DNA of 64,000 bases from Kiritimatiellia bacterium (GTDB lineage Bacteria; Verrucomicrobiota; Kiritimatiellia; RFP12; UBA1067), in the NCBI GenBank assembly GCA_017454745.1, contig JAFTCL010000001.1, positions 124,001 to 188,000 of the forward strand, given 5' to 3'. A program made the translations under genes and the position numbers. Numbering within the stretch: the stretch's first letter is position 1; each line of letters begins with the position of its first letter. Below are positions 8,228 through 16,257 of the stretch, in pieces. Below the pieces are notes generated by a model. It was not told the DNA's origin. It saw only the letters and a program-made list of their open reading frames with translations, and searched no databases.

Positions 8228-9333
8228 GACTTACCTCCGTTTGCGGATTCAACATCCGAAAGACAGGCCGGCACCAGTTTGCCGTTCTTGACGACAGCAT
8301 CCAAACACGGTTCGCAACACTCGATACGCCCATCCGCAAGCAATTCAGGGAAGGCTTCCACAAAAACATTCTTTGTGACAAGACGCCCTCCCCGAAAAAG
8401 AACCCGACATGCAAACCCCAAATTGCCGACTGGGCCGCCCGATAAGGCGTTGAGGATGATACGCATAATGATGGCTCCGCGAGACGGGGTTGTCCGCATC
8501 GGCAATTGGCGACCGGAAAGGCGCAAGATGGCAAAAAGCGTTCGCTCCAACAGGGAGGGTGGAAGTGCCGCGAAATCGGTTTCCTGCCCATCCCCGTCTA
8601 GCCGCTGGTAAGCATGGAACACCATCCAGCGCATCGTGTCTGGCCTGAATCGTCCGCCGATGCCGGCGAACGGCCGCCAGCCCATCTTCGCCAATTCCGT
8701 AACGCACCGGTCTAGACTGTTGGTCTTGGCGAACGTCTCAATGCCGCCGTCAATGGTCTGCATACTGCGTTCCAGTGTCAGGAACGCATAGTTTGCGCTA
8801 CGGTTGCGGCGAAAAGCCGTCATAACCGACGAGAGAATGTTTGGGGTGTCGGCGCGGATGGTAGTCGAAACGGCGGCCATGATTCCCGCATCCTGAGCGA
8901 TGGCGCACTTGGTCTCCGCTAACCGAGCCACTTCGATATCCGAGCTTGGATTGGTGAGGTCGCTTCGCACTTGACCCGTCTGGATGTGGAAGAAAGCCAT
9001 AACGAGCCCGGCTTCGGCGAGTTGCCGTGCGAGTTCTTCCGTCCAGAGAATCCCGTTGGTCATGATCACGGAACCAACCCCGCGGGCTTTGATGCGGCGC
9101 ACGATTTCGACAATGTCCGGATGAAGGAGTGGTTCCCCGCCCAAAATGCCGACAAACTCGACGCGTCGGTTCGTGAAAATGATGTCCAGTTCGCGTTCAA
9201 TCTGGTCAAGCGGTTTCGCTTCCCGTACCTCGCGGTTGTAACAGGTCTTGCAGATACAGTTACATCCGCGAATGATATCCAACATGGCGTACGGCACATC
9301 GCGGCCATTCCACGGCAAACGAAGCGGCTTCAT
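8221..9333 (-). CDS. Radical SAM enzyme B with C-terminal Cys motif
   Basis: A 370-residue paralogue of radical SAM enzyme A. The cluster motif is CNCICKTC near residue 24, followed by VGILGGEPLLHP and IMTNGILWTEE. The end carries CCEPCLDA and PACLSD, matching A. The middle also keeps IGGRFR-----RWMVFHAYQ. The ATG at 9333 forms an ATGA with the gene upstream; the longer reading frame upstream of it is not needed. Two paralogues with the same accessory Cys set in one operon suggest two related steps or a heterodimer. Confidence 0.88.
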   Translation of the reverse strand: MKPLRLPWNGRDVPYAMLDIIRGCNCICKTCYNREVREAKPLDQIERELDIIFTNRRVEFVGILGGEPLLHPDIVEIVRRIKARGVGSVIMTNGILWTEELARQLAEAGLVMAFFHIQTGQVRSDLTNPSSDIEVARLAETKCAIAQDAGIMAAVSTTIRADTPNILSSVMTAFRRNRSANYAFLTLERSMQTIDGGIETFAKTNSLDRCVTELAKMGWRPFAGIGGRFRPDTMRWMVFHAYQRLDGDGQETDFAALPPSLLERTLFAILRLSGRQLPMRTTPSRGAIIMRIILNALSGGPVGNLGFACRVLFRGGRLVTKNVFVEAFPELLADGRIECCEPCLDAVVKNGKLVPACLSDVESANGGKSC

Positions 9334-10406
9334 GGCAGTTCCTCCGTTTTCGCGCAGACAGTGAGGGTGGTGTAAAGCGTCCCGCCTAATTCTAACTTGT
9401 AACGTTCGCCCCCGCGGCACAGATCGATAGTACGGACCGAAGAATGCGCTTCGAGCCACTGCGCGGTCTCCAGTACCAAAAGCCGACCGGGACCATAACG
9501 TTTGAAGGTGTCATTTATGGCGATCCTCGGAACCTCCAGAGCCTTGCGCTTCAGGTTGACATATCCCTCCATATAGGCACCGACAATACCATCGATTTCA
9601 AGCGCGGCCACAAACGAACAATTCCCGGGGACAGAGAGCGCGATATAACTGCCGTGGCGAAAGAAAAGTCGCGCGGTCCATCCGGAATGGTTGTATCGGC
9701 TTGCTTGTCGAGCAATATAAACCGTTCGGCATTTGCGCAATAGAGTGGCCGCTTCAGGTGCCAGCATATCGCCGCCGATTCCGACGGTGGAATAAAAAAC
9801 GAACGAGACCTTACGGCCATCGCGGCGGAGGCGGTTGCGCGTCTCGCGGATGTTTCCGCGTGTATTACGCCCAAGCGAACGCGCGAGAGCATCCGCTCCA
9901 TCTTTGAAATCGATTCGAACATTCTGTGTGACCTGCGTCATCTGATGCGGCCAGTTTTGAAGAAGGTCTGCCGTAATGCCATCCGTCTCCAGATAACGCC
10001 ATGTCACGTTTGCGATTCCATCCTCAGCCATCCTGCGCATAACGGCCTGAAAAGCTTCCTTCCTTTCAGAAGATGACCGTTCCGCATACAAAAAGTCTAC
10101 ATAATCCAACTCGACAATCTCGTCCGACACTACTGTCCAGGCACCACTTTCATCCCTATGGAGTGGCGCGCACAAGACCACCCCACGCGCATCGTGCGCG
10201 GAATAAACCCGAAACGGATGAATCAACCCCAATACGCATGAAACGGCGAAACAGGGATGTCGAAGCACCTTGTATGGAAGACAGCGCCAGAAACTTCGCT
10301 CAACCGAGCGCAGGACACCGAACGTCTGCGAGGCGTAACCATTCCCTTCCGTTTCGCGCAGAAAGCTTTCGGCTTCACGAATGGAATTGTGGCGTTCTAC
10401 CGTCAC
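9330..10406 (-). CDS. GNAT/FemAB-like acyltransferase (CelD/BioF2 type)
   Basis: A 358-residue protein resembling the Acetyltransf_6 (CelD/BioF2-like) family, whose fold is related to FemAB aminoacyl transferases. The helix and strand block SLGRNTRGNIRETRNRLRRD (about residues 183-202) precedes a GNAT core with ALEIDGIVGAYMEGYV and the terminal YGPGRLLVLETAQWL. The start is GTG at 10406, with AAGGAGG 7 bases upstream and GTGA overlap with the previous stop. Proteins of this type transfer acyl or aminoacyl groups in envelope and exopolysaccharide pathways; the substrate is unknown. Confidence 0.7.
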   Translation of the reverse strand: MTVERHNSIREAESFLRETEGNGYASQTFGVLRSVERSFWRCLPYKVLRHPCFAVSCVLGLIHPFRVYSAHDARGVVLCAPLHRDESGAWTVVSDEIVELDYVDFLYAERSSSERKEAFQAVMRRMAEDGIANVTWRYLETDGITADLLQNWPHQMTQVTQNVRIDFKDGADALARSLGRNTRGNIRETRNRLRRDGRKVSFVFYSTVGIGGDMLAPEAATLLRKCRTVYIARQASRYNHSGWTARLFFRHGSYIALSVPGNCSFVAALEIDGIVGAYMEGYVNLKRKALEVPRIAINDTFKRYGPGRLLVLETAQWLEAHSSVRTIDLCRGGERYKLELGGTLYTTLTVCAKTEELP

Positions 10407-11779
10407 GGCGTGTCCTCCTTCGAGAGCGGGAAACGGTGGCGGTCTTTTTTCAGCCGCGCCCGGTAAAGCCGGTAGGCGAGATTTCCGGCGAGCGCGACGA
10501 CGAACTGATCCCGTTTCGGCGAAAGGCGGCGCAGGATGGAGCGTATTGAGAAAGTCTCCTCCCACGCGCGGATAAAGCCGGCGTCAAGCTCTTCCGATGA
10601 CATCTTCGCCGGACGGATGACGACATGCTGGGTGTCATACCACGCCCAGTTGCAGCCGGGCAGGAGCCGTCCCTGCTCCGCCAGCCGTCGGTAGCAATCC
10701 GTTCCGGGGAAGGGCGTGTACACGGCGTAACGCGGGATGTCGATCTCCAGATCGTCCACCATCCTGACAGTCTTCTCGAAGACATCCGGCGTGTCGTGGT
10801 CGAGCCCGAAGATGAAACACCCTTGGATCATCATTCCGCGTATGTGCATGGACGAGACAATCTTCCGGTAAGCCGCCGGGGTGTTGAAGGTCTTGCGGAT
10901 GCCGGTGAGCGAGGGGCTGAGGGCCGACTCGAATCCGAGAAGCATATAACAGCATCCCGCCTCAGCCAACGCATCCAGCAACGCCTCGTCCTCCGCCGCC
11001 CGGAGGGTCATCAATCCGCCCCACTTCTTCTTCAGCGGTTTAAGTGCCTTGCAAAGTTCGAACGCATACGCTTTATCCTCGCAAAGGCTTACATCGTTGA
11101 AAGCGAACCGTTTGCCGGGCAGCGCCGCAACCTCGGCGGCAACCTCCTGAACGGGCCGCGTGTGCCAGCCGAACTTCGCGCCAACCACCGCGCAGAAATC
11201 GCAGCTGTTGCGGCAACCGCGCGTGGCGAAGACGGTCTGCGGCATCATATAGCCGAACCGGTTCTGGAGATCTCGGCGTGGCCAGGGGAGTCCGGCCAGA
11301 TCCGGCGATCCGCCGTCGTAGCGGGGTTTCAGCGAACCCGCGCAAAAGTCTCGGCACATCTTCGGCCAGGTTGTTTCGCCGAAACCCGTCATCAGCGCGT
11401 CCGCATGAGCCGCCGCCTCCTCCGGCATCAGTGTCGCATGGACACCGCCGATTACCACCTTCGCCCCTTTGGCGCGGAAGAGGTCCGCCAGCCGATACCC
11501 CTCAATCGCCGTACCGGTGATGATGCTGATGGCGACGAGATCGAAAGGGTGATCCAGCGGGACACGGGAGACGCTTGCGTCGCAGATTGTGATGTCGAAC
11601 TGCAATTCCGGGGGTGTCAACGCGGCGAGCAGGGTGGCGGTTAACGGTGCCTCACGGAACGAAATCGAGAGAAACGGAAGACTCAATTTGTGGATCTTCC
11701 CATCCGGAAGCAGAATCAACATCCGGCAGGAGCGGCCGCTATGCCCTCCAGTATCTTTATTATAAGGCTCATTTGCCAT
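10403..11779 (-). CDS. B12-binding domain radical SAM enzyme 2
   Basis: A 458-residue enzyme. The B12-binding region covers about residues 20-150 (VVIGGVHATLMPEEAAAHADAL). The radical SAM motif is CRNSCDFC near residue 189, and LLGFESALSP follows. The C-terminal part resembles that of the first B12 enzyme (YAVYTPFPGTDCYRRL). The ATG at 11779 is chosen because AGGA lies just upstream; it overlaps the end of the small membrane protein by 11 bp. It is the first large enzyme gene of the operon. Confidence 0.87.
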   Translation of the reverse strand: MANEPYNKDTGGHSGRSCRMLILLPDGKIHKLSLPFLSISFREAPLTATLLAALTPPELQFDITICDASVSRVPLDHPFDLVAISIITGTAIEGYRLADLFRAKGAKVVIGGVHATLMPEEAAAHADALMTGFGETTWPKMCRDFCAGSLKPRYDGGSPDLAGLPWPRRDLQNRFGYMMPQTVFATRGCRNSCDFCAVVGAKFGWHTRPVQEVAAEVAALPGKRFAFNDVSLCEDKAYAFELCKALKPLKKKWGGLMTLRAAEDEALLDALAEAGCCYMLLGFESALSPSLTGIRKTFNTPAAYRKIVSSMHIRGMMIQGCFIFGLDHDTPDVFEKTVRMVDDLEIDIPRYAVYTPFPGTDCYRRLAEQGRLLPGCNWAWYDTQHVVIRPAKMSSEELDAGFIRAWEETFSIRSILRRLSPKRDQFVVALAGNLAYRLYRARLKKDRHRFPLSKEDTP

Positions 11780-12068
11780 TTTTATTTTCCTGCTCGCTTC
11801 GAAGATTATGCACATCATAACATAATTTCCGAACCTGTTTTCGAACGGAACGAACCGTGTTTGTTTCGGTTGTTAGATAATAGTAATTTTCCATCAAGCG
11901 GGTTAACTCATTGGTGTGTACGTTGCAAAGCAAATAACCCAAATCATTTCCGAAAGCGTCAGCATGATCAATGTCAGATTTCATTGTGCACATTACCACA
12001 ATGCTTGTAATCGCAAAAATGACAACCGGCACCACAAAAATAAGGAAAAGTAATTTCTTGGCACTCAT
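11769..12068 (-). CDS. Small single-span membrane protein, hypothetical
   Basis: A 99-residue protein with one N-terminal hydrophobic segment (about residues 5-27, LLFLIFVVPVVIFAITSIVV) and a hydrophilic remainder rich in Asn, Thr and Tyr. No family is recognised. It starts in an ATGA overlap with the gene upstream and its end overlaps the B12-radical SAM 2 start by 11 bp, which supports it being a real, coupled gene. It could anchor or assist the operon enzymes at the membrane. Confidence 0.6.
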   Translation of the reverse strand: MSAKKLLFLIFVVPVVIFAITSIVVMCTMKSDIDHADAFGNDLGYLLCNVHTNELTRLMENYYYLTTETNTVRSVRKQVRKLCYDVHNLRSEQENKNGK

Positions 12069-12319
12069 TTAGCGTCGATCTCCTCTCCGGGAGGAAGGCT
12101 CTTCGGCTGTTCCATCGGCGTATTGTATTTAAACCGGCAATCGCCAAGACCGCAACCTTCGCATACATTTTTTAAATCGTCGCAAAGGCCGCCATTGTCA
12201 TAATTCCCGTTTCTCCCTTTAAAAATGGCTACCACCTGATCAGTATGACCGTTTGCCATTAAGATTAACATCTTTTCAGACAACTTTATTAACGCGTTTT
12301 CGGAAACTAAGTACCGCAT
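12065..12319 (-). CDS. Small Cys-containing protein at the head of the radical SAM operon
   Basis: An 84-residue hypothetical protein. Its second half has a Cys cluster, CDDLKNVCEGCGLGDC, and a Pro-rich end. No family is recognised. It ends in ATGA overlap with the small membrane protein, so it is the first gene of the operon. The ATG at 12319 has only a weak ribosome site (CAGG); GGAGG lies about 25 bases upstream. It could be a small metal-binding partner or, speculatively, a peptide substrate of the radical SAM enzymes. Confidence 0.5.
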   Translation of the reverse strand: MRYLVSENALIKLSEKMLILMANGHTDQVVAIFKGRNGNYDNGGLCDDLKNVCEGCGLGDCRFKYNTPMEQPKSLPPGEEIDAK

Positions 12320-12518
12320 GCCTGATCTGTAAAAACGGAATCCTCCGGTAAATGCCCCGGCTATTGTAGCCCAATGCCAAATCCAAATTACCCCACACCG
12401 GAAAATGATTTTTTAAAAAAACTTTTTTAGAAGCTCTGTCATCCGCAAATTTTCAACTCGGCCCTTGCTGCTCGACATAAACGTTTTAATGTTTTTTTGA
12501 GTACTCCGTCTTGGTTCG

Positions 12519-13151
12519 CTATTCCAGCGAACGTTTCAAATAAGGCATATAAGCGCGGGTATAGGTGACGATCGACCAGAAATTAAGCAGAATCAGGAAC
12601 GCCTCGATGGCGTACACCAGCGGCTGAGGAACCAAAAACGGGTGCAACGATGTGTAGAGGTAAATCAGGCAGGCGCACGGGAAGGTGGCGGCGGTGCGGA
12701 ATTTGCCCAGCCACATGGCGGAACAGTCGGCATTGTAGAGCGACCCCACGGAACGCAGGAAAGTAACCCACTGGTCGCGCAGGATATACAGCACGGTGAA
12801 GATCAGCATGACCAAGGCATGCGGCCCCTCATCGGGCTGGCGACCCAACAACCAAAGCAGGGTGGGGAAAACCACCAGATAGAACACCTTGTCCATCAGC
12901 GGATCGGCCATCGCGCCGAATTTGCTTACCACCTGCCACTTGCGGGCGAGTTTGCCGTCGTAAAGGTCGGTGAGCGACGCCACAATCAATGCAACGGTGG
13001 CGGCCAGCGCGATCCAGTCCGGACGCCATTGGAACTCGCGCCCCTTGTCGCAGTAGGAATGCCACACGGCCAGCACCATAAAAAGCACCACGAACGGCAC
13101 CCGTCCGAAGGTGATGGCGTTTACAACAAGCCTTTTATTAGAGTTATCCAT
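12519..13151 (-). CDS. pgsA: CDP-alcohol phosphatidyltransferase (PgsA-like)
   Basis: A 210-residue integral membrane enzyme. The CDP-alcohol phosphotransferase signature is complete: DLYDGKLARKWQVVSKFGAM, continuing ADPLMDK (about residues 60-87; DG, AR, G and the last two Asp present). It most likely makes phosphatidylglycerophosphate from CDP-diacylglycerol and glycerol-3-phosphate, but the family also includes other head-group enzymes, so the exact product is inferred. The ATG at 13151 is chosen because GGAGG lies just upstream; the TTG one codon earlier is less likely. It follows the LRR lipoprotein gene by 26 bp and may share its transcript. Confidence 0.85.
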   Translation of the reverse strand: MDNSNKRLVVNAITFGRVPFVVLFMVLAVWHSYCDKGREFQWRPDWIALAATVALIVASLTDLYDGKLARKWQVVSKFGAMADPLMDKVFYLVVFPTLLWLLGRQPDEGPHALVMLIFTVLYILRDQWVTFLRSVGSLYNADCSAMWLGKFRTAATFPCACLIYLYTSLHPFLVPQPLVYAIEAFLILLNFWSIVTYTRAYMPYLKRSLE

Positions 13152-13177
13152 CAATTTTCCTCCGCTGGGTTCGTTGG

Positions 13178-14035
13178 TTAGAACATCACGTGCGTCTTCG
13201 GCAAAGCCTTGCGGATACGGAACTTTTCATCATTAGAAACCTGGCACCGGGCCATCGACAGCTCCTGCAGCCCGACCCAGCCGGAAAGGTCGTCCGGAAG
13301 CTTGGTTACCTTGCTGCGGTCCAAATCCAACCGCCGCAACTTGGGCAGACCGGTCAGCCACTGCGGTATCTCGGCGATCGGATTGTCGCTGAGCGACAAA
13401 TCCTCCAACAGCGGCAACCCGTTCAGGCACTCCGGGATCCGCTCCAGCTTGTTGGAACGCAGATAAATCCGCTGGAGTTTCGCCAACCCCTTAACCCCGT
13501 CCGGCAACGCTGTGAGCTGGTTGTTGTTGAGACGGAGCCAACGCAGGTTCTCAAGCTGAGCCAATTCGGGCGGCATTTCCGCGATAACGTTGCGGTCGAG
13601 ATTGAGATATGTCAGCGCCCGCAGACCGCCAATACCGCCCGGAATGCCCTTGAGGCTATTACCCTCCAAATAAAGATGCTCAAGCGAAGTTAGCTTGAGC
13701 AGCTCCGCCGGAACCGCCGCCAGCCCAGTTTCGGAAAGGTCGAGCCGTTTCAACCCTGGCATACGGGCAAACGCGCTGAAATTCTTAATCCCGCGCGACC
13801 CGCGCAAATGAAGCGTCTCCAACTTTGGCATTTCGACAAGCACGTCCGGCACCTCCACCAAAGAGGACGGCCCGGTGAGGTCGATCTCCTGCACCGTCTC
13901 TTTTAGCGACACCGCCTCCGCCAAGCCTTTGGCGGTGACGGGACGCACCGGTGCCTCGCGATGTTTGAAACACCCCGACCCCGCCAAAGCCAACAACACC
14001 GCGAACACCGCGCCGCAACAACTCCGAATCTTCAT
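13178..14035 (-). CDS. Leucine-rich repeat lipoprotein
   Basis: A 285-residue secreted protein. The ATG at 14035 gives a signal peptide (AVFAVLLALAGSGC) whose Cys fits a lipoprotein cleavage site, though the residues before it are not the strict consensus. About nine LRRs of roughly 23 residues follow, with the pattern L--L--L-L--N-L--IP. They end near residue 275. LRR solenoids bind proteins; the partner is unknown. An upstream in-frame start at 14131 is rejected because it would bury the signal peptide. The gene lies 26 bp upstream of pgsA. Confidence 0.82.
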   Translation of the reverse strand: MKIRSCCGAVFAVLLALAGSGCFKHREAPVRPVTAKGLAEAVSLKETVQEIDLTGPSSLVEVPDVLVEMPKLETLHLRGSRGIKNFSAFARMPGLKRLDLSETGLAAVPAELLKLTSLEHLYLEGNSLKGIPGGIGGLRALTYLNLDRNVIAEMPPELAQLENLRWLRLNNNQLTALPDGVKGLAKLQRIYLRSNKLERIPECLNGLPLLEDLSLSDNPIAEIPQWLTGLPKLRRLDLDRSKVTKLPDDLSGWVGLQELSMARCQVSNDEKFRIRKALPKTHVMF

Positions 14036-14338
14036 TTCAGCCCCTGCAAAAAAAACTTCCGCCGACTTCCGGCGCAAACCCGGCCGAGCAACGCACCCGG
14101 CATGGATTGAAAACACAGTGAACTTTATCAAAAAATCGGAATAAAGGCAAGCCCAAAAGGGATGTCAGCTATTTGCGGTAAATTACACCTTCGATATGTT
14201 TGTTTTGGATGGGCGTCAACAAGCAAAAAAGCGACCTTCGGTGCGCTAATTTAGAATCTCGCTTGAAATTATAACCGCCGGATGATACAATTTCTTCCGT
14301 TTTTGACATTGTTGGTATTGTACAAAGGAGGAGTTATA
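14036..14338. other. Intergenic region between divergent genes
   Basis: About 300 bp without a supported gene. It holds the promoter at 14263-14291 for the plus-strand gene at 14339. A second TTGACA-like box (14311 onward) is followed by TACAAA after only 12 bp and is not called. No convincing promoter for the minus-strand LRR gene was found. Confidence 0.6.
14263..14291 (+). promoter_or_regulatory. Promoter of the 113-residue hypothetical gene
   Basis: TTGAAA (14263-14268), a 17-bp spacer and TACAAT (14286-14291), close to the sigma-70 consensus. The predicted start lies near 14298, about 40 bases before the ATG at 14339. Confidence 0.72.
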
Positions 14339-14680
14339 ATGAAAAAGACCGGAAAGACCAATAGAAGAATTTATTATATCAATGAAACTGGGGACTTTTA
14401 TGCGATGGATGTTGACATAACCGAAGACCCAGAGGCGTCCATCTTGGGGACAATAAGCCCATCGGGCATCGATGAATCTCAACTGAAACGTATCAGAAAC
14501 CGTAGAAACAAAATCTTCAGAGAACTTGAAAAGTTAATAGACCAGAGTATTAAAGGTACAAGCACTTCGGATATAAGGCAAAGAATCCTCGACGAGCTAA
14601 ATAATCAGAATTTAAGCATTTCGGACACCGATGCGAAACGTCGTGATGAAAAGACGGCAGTTGGCGAAGACGCGAAATAA
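14339..14680 (+). CDS. Hypothetical charged protein
   Basis: A 113-residue hydrophilic protein of unknown function. The N-terminal half (YYINETGDFYAMDVDITED) looks like short beta-strands, and the middle is a Lys/Arg-rich helix (QLKRIRNRRNKIFRELEKL). The ATG at 14339 has GGAGGAG 5-6 bases upstream and a strong promoter before it, so expression is well supported. Its codon use is more AT-rich than that of its neighbours, which hints at acquisition. No family is recognised. Confidence 0.7.
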   Translation: MKKTGKTNRRIYYINETGDFYAMDVDITEDPEASILGTISPSGIDESQLKRIRNRRNKIFRELEKLIDQSIKGTSTSDIRQRILDELNNQNLSISDTDAKRRDEKTAVGEDAK

Positions 14681-14827
14681 GACGGTTCCTGATGTAGCGG
14701 CCGCGGAATTGATGCCCATCAATATGCTTTTGTAAATTTTTGCGCCGATGCCACTGCATAGTTGCATTCGCCAATGATTTATGATAGCATAAAGATGAAT
14801 TTTAACCCTCATTTAGGAGAATCTGTC

Positions 14828-16201
14828 ATGGCGAAATGCAAGTGCACCGGAAAAGCAAACGCCTGTTTAGGCACTTTTGTTCCTCCGATCGATTTGGTTG
14901 ACATGCTGAAGTATTCGGCCGGGAAAAAAGACCCGACCTTTTCCGTAGCGCTGGAGCGCGAGGAAGGTTTGGTTTCCCGTTACGATCTGCCACTGCCGGC
15001 GAAAGCCGAGTCCGACCCCGAAGTCGCGTTGCTGGCTGAACGGATCGTGAAATTCCTGTTGTGGTCGTCCGGCGGCTGGCACATCATGCTCTCCGGCCCG
15101 GAAAAACTTTGCCGCAGCATCAAACGGAACTACACCCTCAAGGGCGCGCGCAAGTTCGACGTTGATTTCATGCAGACCGTTTACGGGAAGAAATTCAAGG
15201 TTGACATTCTGGACCGCAAGGCGCTTCCGGAAGCGCACGAGCGCGACCTTAAGATCGACCAGCGCACCAACGGCTGCCGGATCGGGTTCGACCTCGGCGC
15301 GAGCGATTTCAAAATCAGCGCGGTCAAAAAGGGCAAGGTGGTGTTCAGCGAGGAGTTCCCCTGGGACCCGCGCAACCAGGCCGACCCCGAATACCACTTC
15401 AACAAGCTGAACGAGGGGCTGAAACAAGCGGCAGCCACCCTGCCCCGCGTTGACGCCATCGGCGGCAGTACCGCCGGCGTGGTGGTTTCCAACCGCATCC
15501 GCGTGGCTTCGCTTTTCCGCGCGATCCCGAAAGATCGCTATCCGGAGGCGCAAAACCTGTTCCAGCGCATCCAGCAAGAATGGCAGGTGCCGGTGGAAGT
15601 GGCCAATGACGGCGATGTCACCGCGCTGGCCGGGCTGATGGCGCTGGGCAAAAAGGGTATTCTGGGCGTGGCGATGGGTTCCAGCGAGGCCGCCGGGTTC
15701 ATCGACCGCGAAGGGTGCCTGACCGGACGCCTCACCGAGCTGGCGTTCGCGCCGGTCGATCTGAATTGCTGCGCCCCGACGGACGAATGGTCCGGCGACC
15801 AAGGCGTGGGCGCAATGTACTTCTCGCAGCAGGCGGTGAACCATCTGGCCACCTCCTTCGGCATGAAGTTCCCCGCCAAGATGCCGCTTCCCGAACGGCT
15901 CAAGACGGTACAGGCGAAGATGGCGGAAAATGACGAAACCGCGCTCCGCATTTACCTTAAGATCGGCGAGTATCTGGCCTACAGCATCCCGTGGTACCGC
16001 GAGTTTTACGGGTTCGACAACCTGATGATTTTGGGCCGCGTAACCTCCGGGTTCGGCGGTTCGATCATCACCGAAAATGCCAAGATGGTCTTGAAAAAGA
16101 ACTTCCCGGACATCGCGGATGAGGTTGACGTCTTCATGCCCGACGAGAAATTCCGCCGGCTCGGACAGTCGGTAGCCGCCGCGTCCATTCCTTCCATCTA
16201 G
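14828..16201 (+). CDS. ROK-like sugar kinase/ASKHA-fold protein
   Basis: A 457-residue protein. After about 150 residues of N-terminal extension (starting with the Cys-rich MAKCKCTGKANAC) comes the ATPase phosphate-1 motif RIGFDLGASDFKISAVKKGK (about residues 156-175) and VEVANDGDVTALAG (about 258-271), as in ROK glucokinases. The zinc signature CxCGxxGC of classic ROK proteins is not visible; CCAPTDEWSGDQGVG occupies a nearby position. AGGAG lies just before the ATG. It is followed by a NahK-like kinase and a glycosidase, so a hexose or amino sugar is a likely substrate. Confidence 0.68.
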   Translation: MAKCKCTGKANACLGTFVPPIDLVDMLKYSAGKKDPTFSVALEREEGLVSRYDLPLPAKAESDPEVALLAERIVKFLLWSSGGWHIMLSGPEKLCRSIKRNYTLKGARKFDVDFMQTVYGKKFKVDILDRKALPEAHERDLKIDQRTNGCRIGFDLGASDFKISAVKKGKVVFSEEFPWDPRNQADPEYHFNKLNEGLKQAAATLPRVDAIGGSTAGVVVSNRIRVASLFRAIPKDRYPEAQNLFQRIQQEWQVPVEVANDGDVTALAGLMALGKKGILGVAMGSSEAAGFIDREGCLTGRLTELAFAPVDLNCCAPTDEWSGDQGVGAMYFSQQAVNHLATSFGMKFPAKMPLPERLKTVQAKMAENDETALRIYLKIGEYLAYSIPWYREFYGFDNLMILGRVTSGFGGSIITENAKMVLKKNFPDIADEVDVFMPDEKFRRLGQSVAAASIPSI

Positions 16202-16211
16202 CCCCCACAAC

Positions 16212-16238
16212 GGGCGGCGGCCCCAAAAGCCGCCGCCC
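16212..16238 (+). other. GC-rich intercistronic hairpin
   Basis: A perfect 10-bp stem (GGGCGGCGGC / GCCGCCGCCC) with a 7-base loop, between the ROK-like kinase stop and the NahK-like kinase start. No T-tract follows, so it is not a standard intrinsic terminator. It may stabilise or process the mRNA or dampen readthrough. Confidence 0.6.
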
Positions 16239-16257
16239 TAACCAAGGTGTAGCCAAA

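Noticed and set aside
12363..12390. Promoter for the radical SAM operon (TACAAT on the minus strand)
   Set aside because: TACAAT is present but no acceptable -35 lies 16-18 bp upstream, so it is not called.
14311..14333. Second promoter with TTGACA and TACAAA before the 113-residue gene
   Set aside because: The 12-bp spacer is too short for a sigma-70 promoter, and the TACAAA box runs into the ribosome site; the site at 14263-14291 is better.
14867..16210. 447-residue minus-strand frame opposite the ROK-like kinase
   Set aside because: Antisense frame with His/Arg/Val-rich composition and no motif; the plus-strand gene has start signals and kinase motifs.
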